NCBI GenBank assembly: GCA_026169535.1
Contig: JAPFCU010000066.1
Location: 1-42,294 of the forward strand
From: Blautia sp.
GTDB taxonomy: Bacteria > Bacillota > Clostridia > Lachnospirales > Lachnospiraceae
Reading direction: 5' to 3'
Length of the DNA stretch: 42,294 nucleotides
Every line of letters starts with the position of its first letter. The stretch's first letter is position 1. This document shows, in pieces, positions 24,918-33,380 of this stretch. The position numbers and the translations under genes are program-made. Below the pieces are notes generated by a model, which made no database searches, was not told where the DNA came from, and saw only the letters and a program-made list of their open reading frames with translations.

Positions 24918-25829
24918 TTACAGTATTCTTTCTGCCGATGTCACTGCGTTTGCTCCGTCTGCTGCTGCTGTTATCACCTGACGAAGCTGCTTGGTCCTGA
25001 TATCCCCTGCTGCAAAAATGCCCGGTGTACTGGTCACACAGTCTTCTCCTGCAACAATATATCCGCTTTCATCCAGCTTTACCAGATTTCGGAACAGTTC
25101 CGTATTTGGTACGATTCCCACAGCAATAAAAACACCGTCCAGGGGAAGCTCTCTTTCCTCTCCGGTCTTTTTATTCTGAAGCTTTATTCCTGATACCATT
25201 TCTTCGCCTTCAATACTGACAGGAACCGTATCCCAGATCATCTCCACATTTTCGCAGGCAAAAAGCTTTTCCTGCAGGATCTGGTCGGCTCTCATCTGAT
25301 CTCTTCTGTGAATCACATAAACTTTTTTGCAGGTTCGGGAAAGAAGGATGGCATCCTCTGCCGCCACATTTCCGCCTCCAATCACTGCTACTGTACGATC
25401 CCGGAAAAAAGCCCCGTCACAGGTGGCACAATAAGACACGCCCATTCCGCTCAGAGTCTCTTCTCCAGGGATTCCAAGGGTTCTGTGAGCCGCGCCAAAT
25501 GCAAGGATCACAGCCCTTGCCCTGTATTCATTCTTTTTTGTACGGATTACTTTGATCCCGTCCTCATCCTCCACAGAAACTACATTTTCTCTCAAGGGAG
25601 CCAGACCCAGTTTTTCTGCATGAGCAGCCATTTTTTCTCCCAGATCCATTCCATTGATCCCGGGAAGTCCCGGATAATTATCCACTTCATAAGTATCTAC
25701 AATCTGACCGCCCTGAGCAAACTTTCTCTCGATCCATAAAGTATTTAGCCGTGCTCTTGCCGCATAAATTGCTGCACTGATCCCTGCCGGTCCTGCCCCC
25801 AATATTGCCAAATCATAAATTTCTGACAT
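24918..25829 (-). CDS. trxB: thioredoxin-disulfide reductase
   Basis: 303-aa flavoprotein. FAD-binding GAGPAGISAA is at 11-20. The redox pair is Cys134-Cys137 (SYCATCDG), the NAD(P)H-binding motif is GGGNVAAEDA, and the C-terminal FAD motif is GIFAAGDIRTKQLRQV. It moves electrons from NADPH, or ferredoxin/flavin in some anaerobes, to thioredoxin. Length is normal for low-Mr bacterial TrxB. AAAGGAGAGC precedes the ATG. It is upstream gene of a two-gene unit with the TrpB2 enzyme. Confidence 0.95.
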   Translation of the reverse strand: MSEIYDLAILGAGPAGISAAIYAARARLNTLWIERKFAQGGQIVDTYEVDNYPGLPGINGMDLGEKMAAHAEKLGLAPLRENVVSVEDEDGIKVIRTKKNEYRARAVILAFGAAHRTLGIPGEETLSGMGVSYCATCDGAFFRDRTVAVIGGGNVAAEDAILLSRTCKKVYVIHRRDQMRADQILQEKLFACENVEMIWDTVPVSIEGEEMVSGIKLQNKKTGEERELPLDGVFIAVGIVPNTELFRNLVKLDESGYIVAGEDCVTSTPGIFAAGDIRTKQLRQVITAAADGANAVTSAERIL

Positions 25830-25930
25830 AAAGCTCTCCTTTCTGTCTCTTCACTGTCTTTTCCTCAGTTTAGCATACATTGGTATTTTTTCCAATAAGA
25901 TAGTAAAAACACCTTTTCCAGGAGTATTTT

Positions 25931-27694
25931 ATGCTCTCTTATTTACGCCGATACAAAAAATCCATACTCATAGCCCTGTCCCTTTGTCTGGTTCTTTTTG
26001 CAGGAATGGGGATTGGTTTTCTTTCCAGCCATGTATGGTCCCAAAACGGAAGATTCCGCACTTTTACCAATGAAATCTTTGAAAAAGAGGTTTCCGAAAG
26101 TATGCTGACTCTTCATTATTCACTGGCGAATCCGGAGAAAAAAGGAATCGCCCGGCCAGCCCCGTCTCTTGGTACGGTCAGCAGCAATATGGATGATACA
26201 TACCGGCTTTATACAGACTATCTGGAAAAACTGAAAACATTTTCTCCCGATAAGCTTTCCCGGGAGAATCAGATCACCCTGGATATGCTTCTTCTGTATT
26301 TTCATACGCAGCTTTCACTGAAAGATCATATCCTCCTGGAAGAAATGCTTTCCCCCAGCCTTGGAATCCAAGCGCAGCTTCCTGTACTTCTGGCAGAATA
26401 CACCTTTTACGAAGACCAGGATATCGCCGATTATCTGAATCTTTTAAGTTCTATAGGGCCTTATTTTCAAAGTATACTGGAATTTGAAGAAGAAAAATCC
26501 CGTGCCGGACTGTTTATGAGCGATACGACTTTGGACAGGATCTTAGATCAGTGCAGAGCCTTTATACAAAATCCTGATTCCAATTACATGCTGGAGGTTT
26601 TTTCACGAAAAATCAAAGAATATGGAAAATTTTCAGAAGCGGATGAAAAAAAACTGATCGCCCGTCATGAAAATATCCTGAAAGATCGTGTGATTCCTGC
26701 TTATCAGAATCTGATAAACGGACTGGAAAGTTTTCGTGGAACCGGAAGGGCAAGCTGCGGACTTGTGCACTTTAAAGGAGGACGGGAATATTATGAATAT
26801 CTTCTGAAAAGCAGCGTAGGTTCCTATGTTCCTGTATCCCGTATACAAAAACGTCTCCTGACTCAGCTTTCTCACGATCTTAAGCTTATGCGGCAGCTAC
26901 TGATGAAGCAGCCTTCTCTGGCAGGCAGACTTCAGGACGGAGTATCTCTTCTGAATACGGAGCCTGATAAGATCCTGAAAACATTAAGTAAATGCATTCA
27001 GAAAGATTTTCCGGATCCCGGAAACGTTTCCTACGAAGTCCGCTTTGTGCACCCGTCTATGGAAAAACATCTAAGTCCTGCTTTTTATCTGACCCCTCCT
27101 CTGGACACCGGAAATCCCAATATCATTTACATCAATCAGGCGGATCAGAGAAGCGGACCGGAACTTTTTTCCACCCTGGCTCATGAGGGGTTTCCCGGAC
27201 ACCTTTACCAGACTGTATATTTTGGCTCCACAGAACCCTCCGATATCCGTTATCTGATCTCCTGCGGCGGTTATGTAGAAGGATGGGCGACTTATGTAGA
27301 ATCCTGCATCAGCTCTTATGCCGGAAAATTTCTGGAAGACTCGGCTCCGGAAGATACGGCCTCCCTTTTCTGGCTGAACCGAAGCATCAATCTTTGCATT
27401 TATTCTCTTCTGGATATCGGGATCCACTATCAGGGCTGGGATCAGCTTCGTGCCGGACATTTCCTGAAAGCTTTCGGCATTGGAGATGATGCTGTGATAC
27501 GATCCATCTATCAGTATATTGTAGAAACGCCTGCCAATTATCTGAAATACTACTGGGGATATCTGAATTTCCTGGATCTCCGGGAATCACAGAAGCAAAA
27601 GCAGGGAAAGGATTTTGATCTGAAAACTTTTCACCGGAAGATTCTTCAGACAGGTCCCGTTCCTTTTCCTGTGCTGGAAAAGTATATAAACTGA
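25931..27694 (+). CDS. DUF885-family membrane-anchored putative metallopeptidase
   Basis: 587 aa. An N-terminal signal anchor (about 11-33, after the basic RRYKK) places the bulk outside the membrane; there is no lipobox. The conserved DUF885 motif LAHEGFPGH is at about 416-424 (His418, Glu419, His424), followed by GGYVEGWATYVE. This resembles the zinc site of M3/M32-like gluzincins. The family is commonly annotated as a peptidase, but the substrate is not known. CAGGAG precedes the ATG. Stand-alone gene, divergent from trxB. Confidence 0.88.
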   Translation: MLSYLRRYKKSILIALSLCLVLFAGMGIGFLSSHVWSQNGRFRTFTNEIFEKEVSESMLTLHYSLANPEKKGIARPAPSLGTVSSNMDDTYRLYTDYLEKLKTFSPDKLSRENQITLDMLLLYFHTQLSLKDHILLEEMLSPSLGIQAQLPVLLAEYTFYEDQDIADYLNLLSSIGPYFQSILEFEEEKSRAGLFMSDTTLDRILDQCRAFIQNPDSNYMLEVFSRKIKEYGKFSEADEKKLIARHENILKDRVIPAYQNLINGLESFRGTGRASCGLVHFKGGREYYEYLLKSSVGSYVPVSRIQKRLLTQLSHDLKLMRQLLMKQPSLAGRLQDGVSLLNTEPDKILKTLSKCIQKDFPDPGNVSYEVRFVHPSMEKHLSPAFYLTPPLDTGNPNIIYINQADQRSGPELFSTLAHEGFPGHLYQTVYFGSTEPSDIRYLISCGGYVEGWATYVESCISSYAGKFLEDSAPEDTASLFWLNRSINLCIYSLLDIGIHYQGWDQLRAGHFLKAFGIGDDAVIRSIYQYIVETPANYLKYYWGYLNFLDLRESQKQKQGKDFDLKTFHRKILQTGPVPFPVLEKYIN

Positions 27695-27705
27695 ATTTTT
27701 GTTGA

Positions 27706-27761
27706 AATAAAAAAGGTTCCTTTTAGAAACGCTCTGGTTTCTCTTGGAACCTTTTTCATAC
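27706..27761. terminator. bidirectional terminator
   Basis: The hairpin AAAAAGGTTCC...GAAAC/GTTTC...GGAACCTTTTT has an internal loop and lies between converging genes. A runs on one side and T runs on the other suit both directions. Confidence 0.85.
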
Positions 27762-27765
27762 TGTT

Positions 27766-28209
27766 CTATTCTGTCCTGTAATTCCTGAAAAATTCCTGTA
27801 GCTTCATCAGAGCCGCAGTCAGGCTTTCCGTTTCTTCTTTGTTCAGATCTTTTAATACGGACATGACCATACGCTCATGAAAAATCCTGTGATGATGATA
27901 TGCCTGCTCTCCCTTTTCCGAAAGAGATACCAGCACCACACGCCTGTCCTCTTCACTTCGCACACGATTTACGTAACCTTTTTTTACCAGATTATTCATA
28001 GCTATGGTCAATGTCCCTACTGTCACCGAAAGGCTTTTTGCCACAGCAGACATATTCCTGGGCTTTCCAATTCCCACAGCCTCTATCACATGCATATCCT
28101 TTACAGAAATATCTTTATATTCAGAAGTGATCAGCGCTCTTTCTTCAATATCCATGATTTCATTAAACAAGTTTACCAGAATATCATTTACAGTCTCAAC
28201 AGAATTCAT
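27766..28209 (-). CDS. MarR-family transcriptional regulator
   Basis: 147 aa with the winged-helix layout of MarR. It has flanking dimerisation helices, a recognition helix (SLSVTVGTLTIAMNNLVKKG) and the wing YVNRVRSEEDRRVVLVSLSE. The motif pattern is close to the FabT subgroup that controls fatty-acid synthesis, but no fab genes are adjacent, so the regulon is unknown. GAAAGGAGTC precedes the ATG. Divergent from the CapA-like gene, with about 135 bp of shared upstream DNA. Confidence 0.92.
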   Translation of the reverse strand: MNSVETVNDILVNLFNEIMDIEERALITSEYKDISVKDMHVIEAVGIGKPRNMSAVAKSLSVTVGTLTIAMNNLVKKGYVNRVRSEEDRRVVLVSLSEKGEQAYHHHRIFHERMVMSVLKDLNKEETESLTAALMKLQEFFRNYRTE

Positions 28210-28345
28210 AGCTGACTCCTTTCTTGTGCTTTTCTATATTATACCCCAAACCCTCCTGACCACAAAGTATTTTTTGCAGTTTTAGCGGAAGTTTGCTATA
28301 ATGATGAAATAAAAACAATTTCACCTTATGGAAAAGGAATTTATT

Positions 28346-29848
28346 ATGAAAAAAAATAAAAATATGCCGCTGAACCTCAGGGAAAAAAACAATTCCCGGG
28401 CTGTTTTTTTCAGTGCAGTTATTGTTCTGGTGGTACTGGTGGGCATTTTCCGCCAGCTTGATTATAATATGATCCAGAAACCAGCCGAAGCCGCCAAACG
28501 GGAAGCGGCACAAAAAAAAGCTGAAGAAAAGAAAAAAGCAAATACACCTACTGTTACCACTGCAACGGTAATCGCTGTTGGAGATAACCTTTATCATGAC
28601 AGCCTTCTTCAATCCGGTCAGAATGACTCCGGCACCTGGAATTATGACCACATCTATGAAAATGTAAAAAATGAAATTTCCGCTGCAGACATAGCAATGG
28701 TCGATCAGGAAACTGTTCTGACAAAAGACCATGACTATATCAGCGGCTATCCGTCCTTTGCCACACCTACAGAGGTTGGAGATGCCCTGATCAATGCAGG
28801 TTTCGATGTGATCGAATCTGCAACCAATCATGTGGATGATTACGGTGCCGATTTTATTGAACAGACTCTGGATTTCTGGAATACAAAATATCCTGATGTC
28901 CCTGTTCTTGGTATCCATGATTCTCAGGAAGATGCAGACACTGTCAAAACTCTGGAAGTTAATGGCATACGAATTGCTTTTCTTAACTTTGTCTATGGAA
29001 CCAACAATGGAGGTGCAGGCGAGGGAAAAGACTACATGATCGACATTTTTGATAAAACAAAAGTGGCATCCATGATCCAGAAAGCCAAGGCAGACAGCGA
29101 CTGCCTGATTTTTGTGGCTCAATGGGGCAGGGAGGAAGAATCCATGCCTACAGAATATGAAAGAGAATGGGCGGCCTTCCTGATGCAGCAAGGTGTAGAT
29201 GTGGTCATCGGAGGACATCCCCATGTGCTTCAGCCCTATGGCCGCATGTCTGACGATGAAGGAAATGAAATGCTGATCTTTTACTCTCTTGGCAATTTTG
29301 TTTCCACTCAGGAGGGACTTTCCAATCTTCTGGGCGGTATGGCCAGCTTCACCATCCAAAAATCTGTCCTTAAGGGAAAAACCGAGATCCAGATCCTGGA
29401 TCCTGTGATAAAGCCTACGGTCATGCATTATAATAAAGATGAAGGAATCTTCGGTCCCTATATGCTGGAAGATTATACGGAAGAGCTTGCCTCCCAGCAC
29501 GGAGTACGAAATATCATTGGTGATGAATTTTCTCTTGAAAATCTGAAGAAAAAATTCATTGAGATCATGTCCATGAATGTGGAACCCTCCACCAGGACAG
29601 ACCTTCTGGATGTTTCTTTTGATTATGAGATGAACATGACTGATTCCAGAGGAAATTATGTGGAAGACATCTGGTCTGTCAGCGCAGATCAATATCTGGA
29701 AGAAAAGGCCAGCAGCTCCTCCAATGATTCTTCTGACGGTTCGGAAGGTTATGAAAATTCCGAAGGCAGCGAGGAATCCGGAAATTATGACGATTCAGGA
29801 GAATATGACGACTCAGAAGAAGATTACAGCTCAGAAGAAGATTATTGA
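28346..29848 (+). CDS. CapA-family metallophosphatase-like protein
   Basis: 500 aa. One membrane anchor (about 18-38) and a Lys/Ala/Glu-rich linker are followed by the CapA/PgsA domain. That domain has VIAVGDNLYHDS, DIAMVDQETVL, SATNHVDDYG and VVIGGHPHVLQPY, the calcineurin-like metal and phosphate-site motifs. The family includes poly-gamma-glutamate anchoring/synthesis proteins and many uncharacterised surface enzymes. No pgsB/C genes are nearby, so capsule synthesis is not supported. The last 45 residues are low-complexity Ser/Asp/Glu/Tyr. Start taken at the second ATG, which has AAAGGAA 8 nt upstream. Confidence 0.88.
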   Translation: MKKNKNMPLNLREKNNSRAVFFSAVIVLVVLVGIFRQLDYNMIQKPAEAAKREAAQKKAEEKKKANTPTVTTATVIAVGDNLYHDSLLQSGQNDSGTWNYDHIYENVKNEISAADIAMVDQETVLTKDHDYISGYPSFATPTEVGDALINAGFDVIESATNHVDDYGADFIEQTLDFWNTKYPDVPVLGIHDSQEDADTVKTLEVNGIRIAFLNFVYGTNNGGAGEGKDYMIDIFDKTKVASMIQKAKADSDCLIFVAQWGREEESMPTEYEREWAAFLMQQGVDVVIGGHPHVLQPYGRMSDDEGNEMLIFYSLGNFVSTQEGLSNLLGGMASFTIQKSVLKGKTEIQILDPVIKPTVMHYNKDEGIFGPYMLEDYTEELASQHGVRNIIGDEFSLENLKKKFIEIMSMNVEPSTRTDLLDVSFDYEMNMTDSRGNYVEDIWSVSADQYLEEKASSSSNDSSDGSEGYENSEGSEESGNYDDSGEYDDSEEDYSSEEDY

Positions 29849-29924
29849 TCCTGGCAGAACAAAACAGAATGTTTTCAACCAGCAGGAAGATCCGTGTAGA
29901 ACTTACTGCTTTTCCTGTAAATAA

Positions 29925-29984
29925 AACAGGCCCTTTACAGAATGGCTGCAGATTCTTATCTCAGTTTACTGTAAAGGGCCTGTT
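29925..29984. terminator. bidirectional terminator with 16-bp stem
   Basis: AACAGGCCCTTTACAG (29925-29940) pairs perfectly with 29969-29984 across a 28-nt loop. It lies between the converging CapA and TatD genes. T-rich DNA follows on the plus side. Confidence 0.8.
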
Positions 29985-29991
29985 ATCTATT

Positions 29992-30780
29992 TTATTTCCT
30001 GGAAAACAATAGCTGTTCCGCATTTTTTCTTGTTGCACAGATCACTTCCTCAGGAGAAATTCCCTTCAGCTCTGCAATCACCTGAGCCACATAGGGCAGA
30101 TTCAGGGAGCTGTTCCTTTTTCCGCGGTTAGGCTCCGGACTTAAATAGGGGCTGTCTGTTTCCAGAACCAGCTGTTCCAACGGAGCATATTCCACAACCT
30201 CCTTCAGTTTTCTGGCATTTTTAAAGGTAACTACGCCGCCAATCCCCAGATAAAGTCCCATATTCAGATACTCTGCCGCCATTTCCTTTCCATAGGAAAA
30301 ACAGTGAATGACACCGCCGTACATGCCTTTTTCCATATATTCCTTTACTATATCCAGCGTATCTTTTGCCGCCTCTCTGCTGTGGATCATAAAAGGAAGC
30401 TTTTCCTCCCTGGCAATATCCATCTGAGCCCGGAACATTTTTTTCTGTATCTCATGTTCATGAGCTTCTTTATGCCAGTAATAGTCCAGGCCGATCTCAC
30501 CAATGGCAATAAACTTTTCCATATGGGAAATCCTGCGTATCTCTTCCAGGGTTTCCTCTGTCATCTGATCTGCATCATCTGGATGCACTCCTACTGCTCC
30601 ATATATAAATGGATATTTTTCTGTGAGAGAAATTGTTCTCCCAAATTCGCCTATAGATGCACAGACATTGACCATGGTTCCAATCCCGTTCTCCTCCATA
30701 GAAGCTAAAAGGCTGTCACGATCCTGATCGAATGCTTTGTCATCATAATGTGCATGGGTTTCAAAAATATCTGTTCTCAT
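29992..30780 (-). CDS. tatD: TatD-family metal-dependent deoxyribonuclease
   Basis: 262 aa of the amidohydrolase-like TatD family. The metal-binding THAHYDD (corresponding to HxH) is at the N terminus, GEIGLDYYW in the middle, then MIHSREA, VIHCFS and LETDSPYLSPEPNRGKRN near the C terminus. Likely a 3'-5' DNA exonuclease or D-aminoacyl-tRNA deacylase-like hydrolase. Its ATG overlaps the stop of the MOSC gene by 4 nt, so it is translated with the molybdenum cluster although not functionally part of it. Confidence 0.95.
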   Translation of the reverse strand: MRTDIFETHAHYDDKAFDQDRDSLLASMEENGIGTMVNVCASIGEFGRTISLTEKYPFIYGAVGVHPDDADQMTEETLEEIRRISHMEKFIAIGEIGLDYYWHKEAHEHEIQKKMFRAQMDIAREEKLPFMIHSREAAKDTLDIVKEYMEKGMYGGVIHCFSYGKEMAAEYLNMGLYLGIGGVVTFKNARKLKEVVEYAPLEQLVLETDSPYLSPEPNRGKRNSSLNLPYVAQVIAELKGISPEEVICATRKNAEQLLFSRK

Positions 30781-31223
30781 TGTTCCTGTCCTTTTTCACA
30801 GCACACAAATTCATCACCCGGACGGATTACTCCGCCGTGAAGGACTTTTGTAAAAACGCCTTCTCTTGGCATGATGCAGTCACCCATGATCTGAAAGATC
30901 TCGCAGCCATGATGGCACTTCTTTCCGATCTGCGTCATTTCCAGCACCACGTCATTGCAGCGGAATATGGTTCCTACCGGCATTTTTGCAAAGTCAAATC
31001 CCTCTACGATAATATTTTCACCAAAAGCTCCGTCCACTACCTGCGCTCCTCTGGCACGAAAATCCTCAATCTTATCATACGAAAGCAGACTGACCTGTCT
31101 GTGCCATTTTCCTGCATGGGCATCCCCCTTAATACCCCAGTCTTCAATAAATTCCGCCTCCGGTACGCTGTGTTTCTGTGTTCCCTTTTCTTCACTGATA
31201 CATACTGCAATTACTTTTCCCAT
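30777..31223 (-). CDS. MOSC-domain protein
   Basis: 148 aa, essentially one MOSC domain. It has WGIKGDAHAGKWHRQVSLLS and a single conserved Cys in HHGCEIF that fits sulfur binding. It also has FGENIIVEGFDF and an RPGDEF end. MOSC domains carry sulfur for the molybdenum cofactor. Start placed at MGKVIAVCIS, with AGAAGG about 8 nt upstream; a longer frame to 31277 has no better site. It lies between mogA/moaB and tatD in the same transcript. Confidence 0.9.
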   Translation of the reverse strand: MGKVIAVCISEEKGTQKHSVPEAEFIEDWGIKGDAHAGKWHRQVSLLSYDKIEDFRARGAQVVDGAFGENIIVEGFDFAKMPVGTIFRCNDVVLEMTQIGKKCHHGCEIFQIMGDCIMPREGVFTKVLHGGVIRPGDEFVCCEKGQEQ

Positions 31224-31293
31224 ATTTTTACCTTCTTTATATTTACTCATCTGCTTCAATTCTGCTGTTCTGTTCATCCAGAGACAAAGCTCT

Positions 31294-31785
31294 TTATTTC
31301 CTCGCGCAGTCTGAAGCTTCCCCTGTAAGGATCTCTATCCCATGATCCAAAGCCCCTATAATGTATTCCAGACTTTCCCTTACTGCCTTGGGACTTCCTG
31401 GAAGATTTATGATCAAGGTTTTTTTTCGGATTCCTGCTGCTGCCCGGCTCAGCATAGCCCTCTTGGTGATGGTCATACTGTAGGCACGCATAGCTTCCGG
31501 AATCCCTGGAACTCTGCGCTCTATGATATCCTCTGTAGCCTCCGGCATCACATCTCTCTGAGAAAATCCGGTTCCGCCCGTAGTAAGGATCAGTTCCGCA
31601 AGGTCGTTGTCTGAGATTTCTTTCATTTTTTCTCCAAGCATAATCCTGTCGTCAGGAAGGATCTCCATGGATACCACCTGGTAACCTTCTCTTTCCAAAA
31701 TCTCACGGATAGCCGGACCGCTCAGGTCTTCCCGCTCTCCTCTGTAACCGGAATCACTTGATGTTATGATTGCTGCACGTTTCAT
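31294..31785 (-). CDS. molybdopterin adenylyltransferase (MogA/MoaB family)
   Basis: 163 aa with the family signature LILTTGGTGFSQRDVMPEAT in the middle and LIINLPGSPKAVRESLE near the C terminus. It activates molybdopterin by adenylation before molybdate insertion. MogA and MoaB cannot be told apart safely by eye. The stop of moaA lies 2 nt before the start codon, so the genes are tightly coupled. Confidence 0.93.
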   Translation of the reverse strand: MKRAAIITSSDSGYRGEREDLSGPAIREILEREGYQVVSMEILPDDRIMLGEKMKEISDNDLAELILTTGGTGFSQRDVMPEATEDIIERRVPGIPEAMRAYSMTITKRAMLSRAAAGIRKKTLIINLPGSPKAVRESLEYIIGALDHGIEILTGEASDCARK

Positions 31786-31787
31786 TT

Positions 31788-32768
31788 TCAGCCTCCTATC
31801 TGAGACATACAGAGTTTTTCTGTATCATCCTCCTGTGCTTTTTCCATAAAATGATGTCCATCCGGCTTCTCATTTAAAGCCTGCCGGATCACTTCTTTCA
31901 AATCCTCATCAGAGCCTCCGTTTCTCAGGATTGCTCTCAGATCCCTGCCTGCTGTATACTGCAGACAGGTTTTCAAAAATCCCTGGGAAGTCAGACGGAT
32001 ACGGTTGCACTCCCCGCAGAACTTGTGACTGACTGCACTGATAAATCCCAGCTTACCCGCAAATCCTTCCGCCTCATAATACCGGGAAGGTCCGTTTCCA
32101 AGTGGTTTCCCCTGATATATACTGAGCAGTCCAAAGTTTTTTTCCAGAAGAGCAATCAGTTCCTCCTCTGACATCCCTTTAAATTCTGTCCCGCAGCCAA
32201 TGGGCATCATCTCTATAAATCTTACATGAACAGGATATTTCCGTGCCAGCTCTGCTATCTGACAGATATCCTGTCCCTCTATTCCCAGAGGAACACAGTT
32301 TATTTTTACGGTTATCTGCGGATACCGCAGGGCTTCCTGTATCCCTTCCAGAGACTGATCCAGAAGATCTCTTCTGGCAATCTTTCTGAAACACTCTCTG
32401 TCCAGCGTATCCAGGCTGATATTAACTGCATCCAAGCCTGCCTCTGCCAGATCTTTCATCTGTTCCTTTAAAAGAATACCATTTGTTGTAAGTGTTACTT
32501 TCTGGATTCCCGGCAGACGCTTGATCTGAGCTGTCAGTTCCGGCATACGAACATGGATCAGGGGTTCTCCTCCGGTCAGCTTGATCCTGGTAATCCCAAG
32601 CTCTGCCATCACTCTGCAGATCCGGATGATCTCCTCCTCCCGAAGGATCAGAGAACGATCCACCAGCTTCACTCCATCCTCCGGCATACAGTAAATACAA
32701 CGGAGATTACAGCGATCTGTTACTGAGATCCGCAGATAATCAATTGTTCTTCCACATCGATCTATCAT
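31788..32768 (-). CDS. moaA: GTP 3',8-cyclase MoaA
   Basis: 326-aa radical SAM enzyme that starts molybdenum cofactor synthesis by cyclising GTP. The N-terminal cluster motif CNLRCIYC is present with the TGGEPL SAM contact. The C-terminal second cluster is [19 protein letters not shown]. The last two residues are not the canonical GG tail, but LCMSQIGG ends in Gly-Gly, as needed for activation with MoaC. It overlaps the moaC stop by 4 nt. Confidence 0.97.
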   Translation of the reverse strand: MIDRCGRTIDYLRISVTDRCNLRCIYCMPEDGVKLVDRSLILREEEIIRICRVMAELGITRIKLTGGEPLIHVRMPELTAQIKRLPGIQKVTLTTNGILLKEQMKDLAEAGLDAVNISLDTLDRECFRKIARRDLLDQSLEGIQEALRYPQITVKINCVPLGIEGQDICQIAELARKYPVHVRFIEMMPIGCGTEFKGMSEEELIALLEKNFGLLSIYQGKPLGNGPSRYYEAEGFAGKLGFISAVSHKFCGECNRIRLTSQGFLKTCLQYTAGRDLRAILRNGGSDEDLKEVIRQALNEKPDGHHFMEKAQEDDTEKLCMSQIGG

Positions 32769-33250
32769 TTTTCCTCAAAACGGAACACTCCGCTTTTTCC
32801 TCCTGTCTTCTCCACAAGATGTATCTCTGACATGACCATGTGCTTATCAATAGCCTTGCACATATCGTAAATGGTCAAAAGCGCTGTCTGAACTCCAGTC
32901 AGCGCCTCCATCTCCACCCCGGTCTTTCCTTCTGTCTTTACCGTACAATATACATGGATCCGGCTGTTTTCCTGATCCAGTTCAAAATCCACCGCACACT
33001 TCTGTATCGGCAGCGGATGGCACATTGGAATCAGTGAAGAGGTTTGCTTTACTCCCATAATCCCGGCCACTCTGGCCACTCCCAGAACGTCGCCTTTCTT
33101 TATATTCCCCTCTGTGACAGCCGCCATAATCTCCAGCCCCACAGCAATATACCCGGTTGCTGTAGCAGTACGGAAGGTGGGCGCTTTGTTTGAAACATCC
33201 ACCATCACTGCATTCCCGTTTTTATCAAAATGGCTGAATTCCTTCCCCAT
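32765..33250 (-). CDS. moaC: cyclic pyranopterin monophosphate synthase MoaC
   Basis: 161 aa. It converts the MoaA product to cyclic pyranopterin monophosphate. Conserved segments are [26 protein letters not shown] and [25 protein letters not shown]. Start placed at [10 protein letters not shown] with AGGAGGGG 6 nt upstream; the upstream frame to 33397 runs through the metG terminator and is not coding. First gene of the moaC-moaA-mog-MOSC-tatD run. No moaD, moaE or moeA is in the window. Confidence 0.96.
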   Translation of the reverse strand: MGKEFSHFDKNGNAVMVDVSNKAPTFRTATATGYIAVGLEIMAAVTEGNIKKGDVLGVARVAGIMGVKQTSSLIPMCHPLPIQKCAVDFELDQENSRIHVYCTVKTEGKTGVEMEALTGVQTALLTIYDMCKAIDKHMVMSEIHLVEKTGGKSGVFRFEEK

Positions 33251-33283
33251 TTTTATCCCCTCCTGTATACTTCCCTTTAGTAT

Positions 33284-33324
33284 AAAAAAAATCCCCGGTT
33301 CCGTCAAGTAACCGGAACCGGGAT
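33284..33324 (-). terminator. terminator of metG
   Basis: On the minus strand the stem ATCCCGGTTCCG pairs with CGGAACCGGGGAT (one bulged base), followed by eight T. It separates metG from moaC. Confidence 0.92.
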
Positions 33325-33380
33325 TGGATGAAATTTCTATAAAATTTTGGTTTGACAAAAAATTATTTGTATCAATCTTA

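Noticed and set aside
28196..29692. 498-codon minus-strand frame under the CapA gene
   Set aside because: Antisense to a clear CapA-family gene, crosses its promoter region and has no ribosome binding site or recognisable domain.
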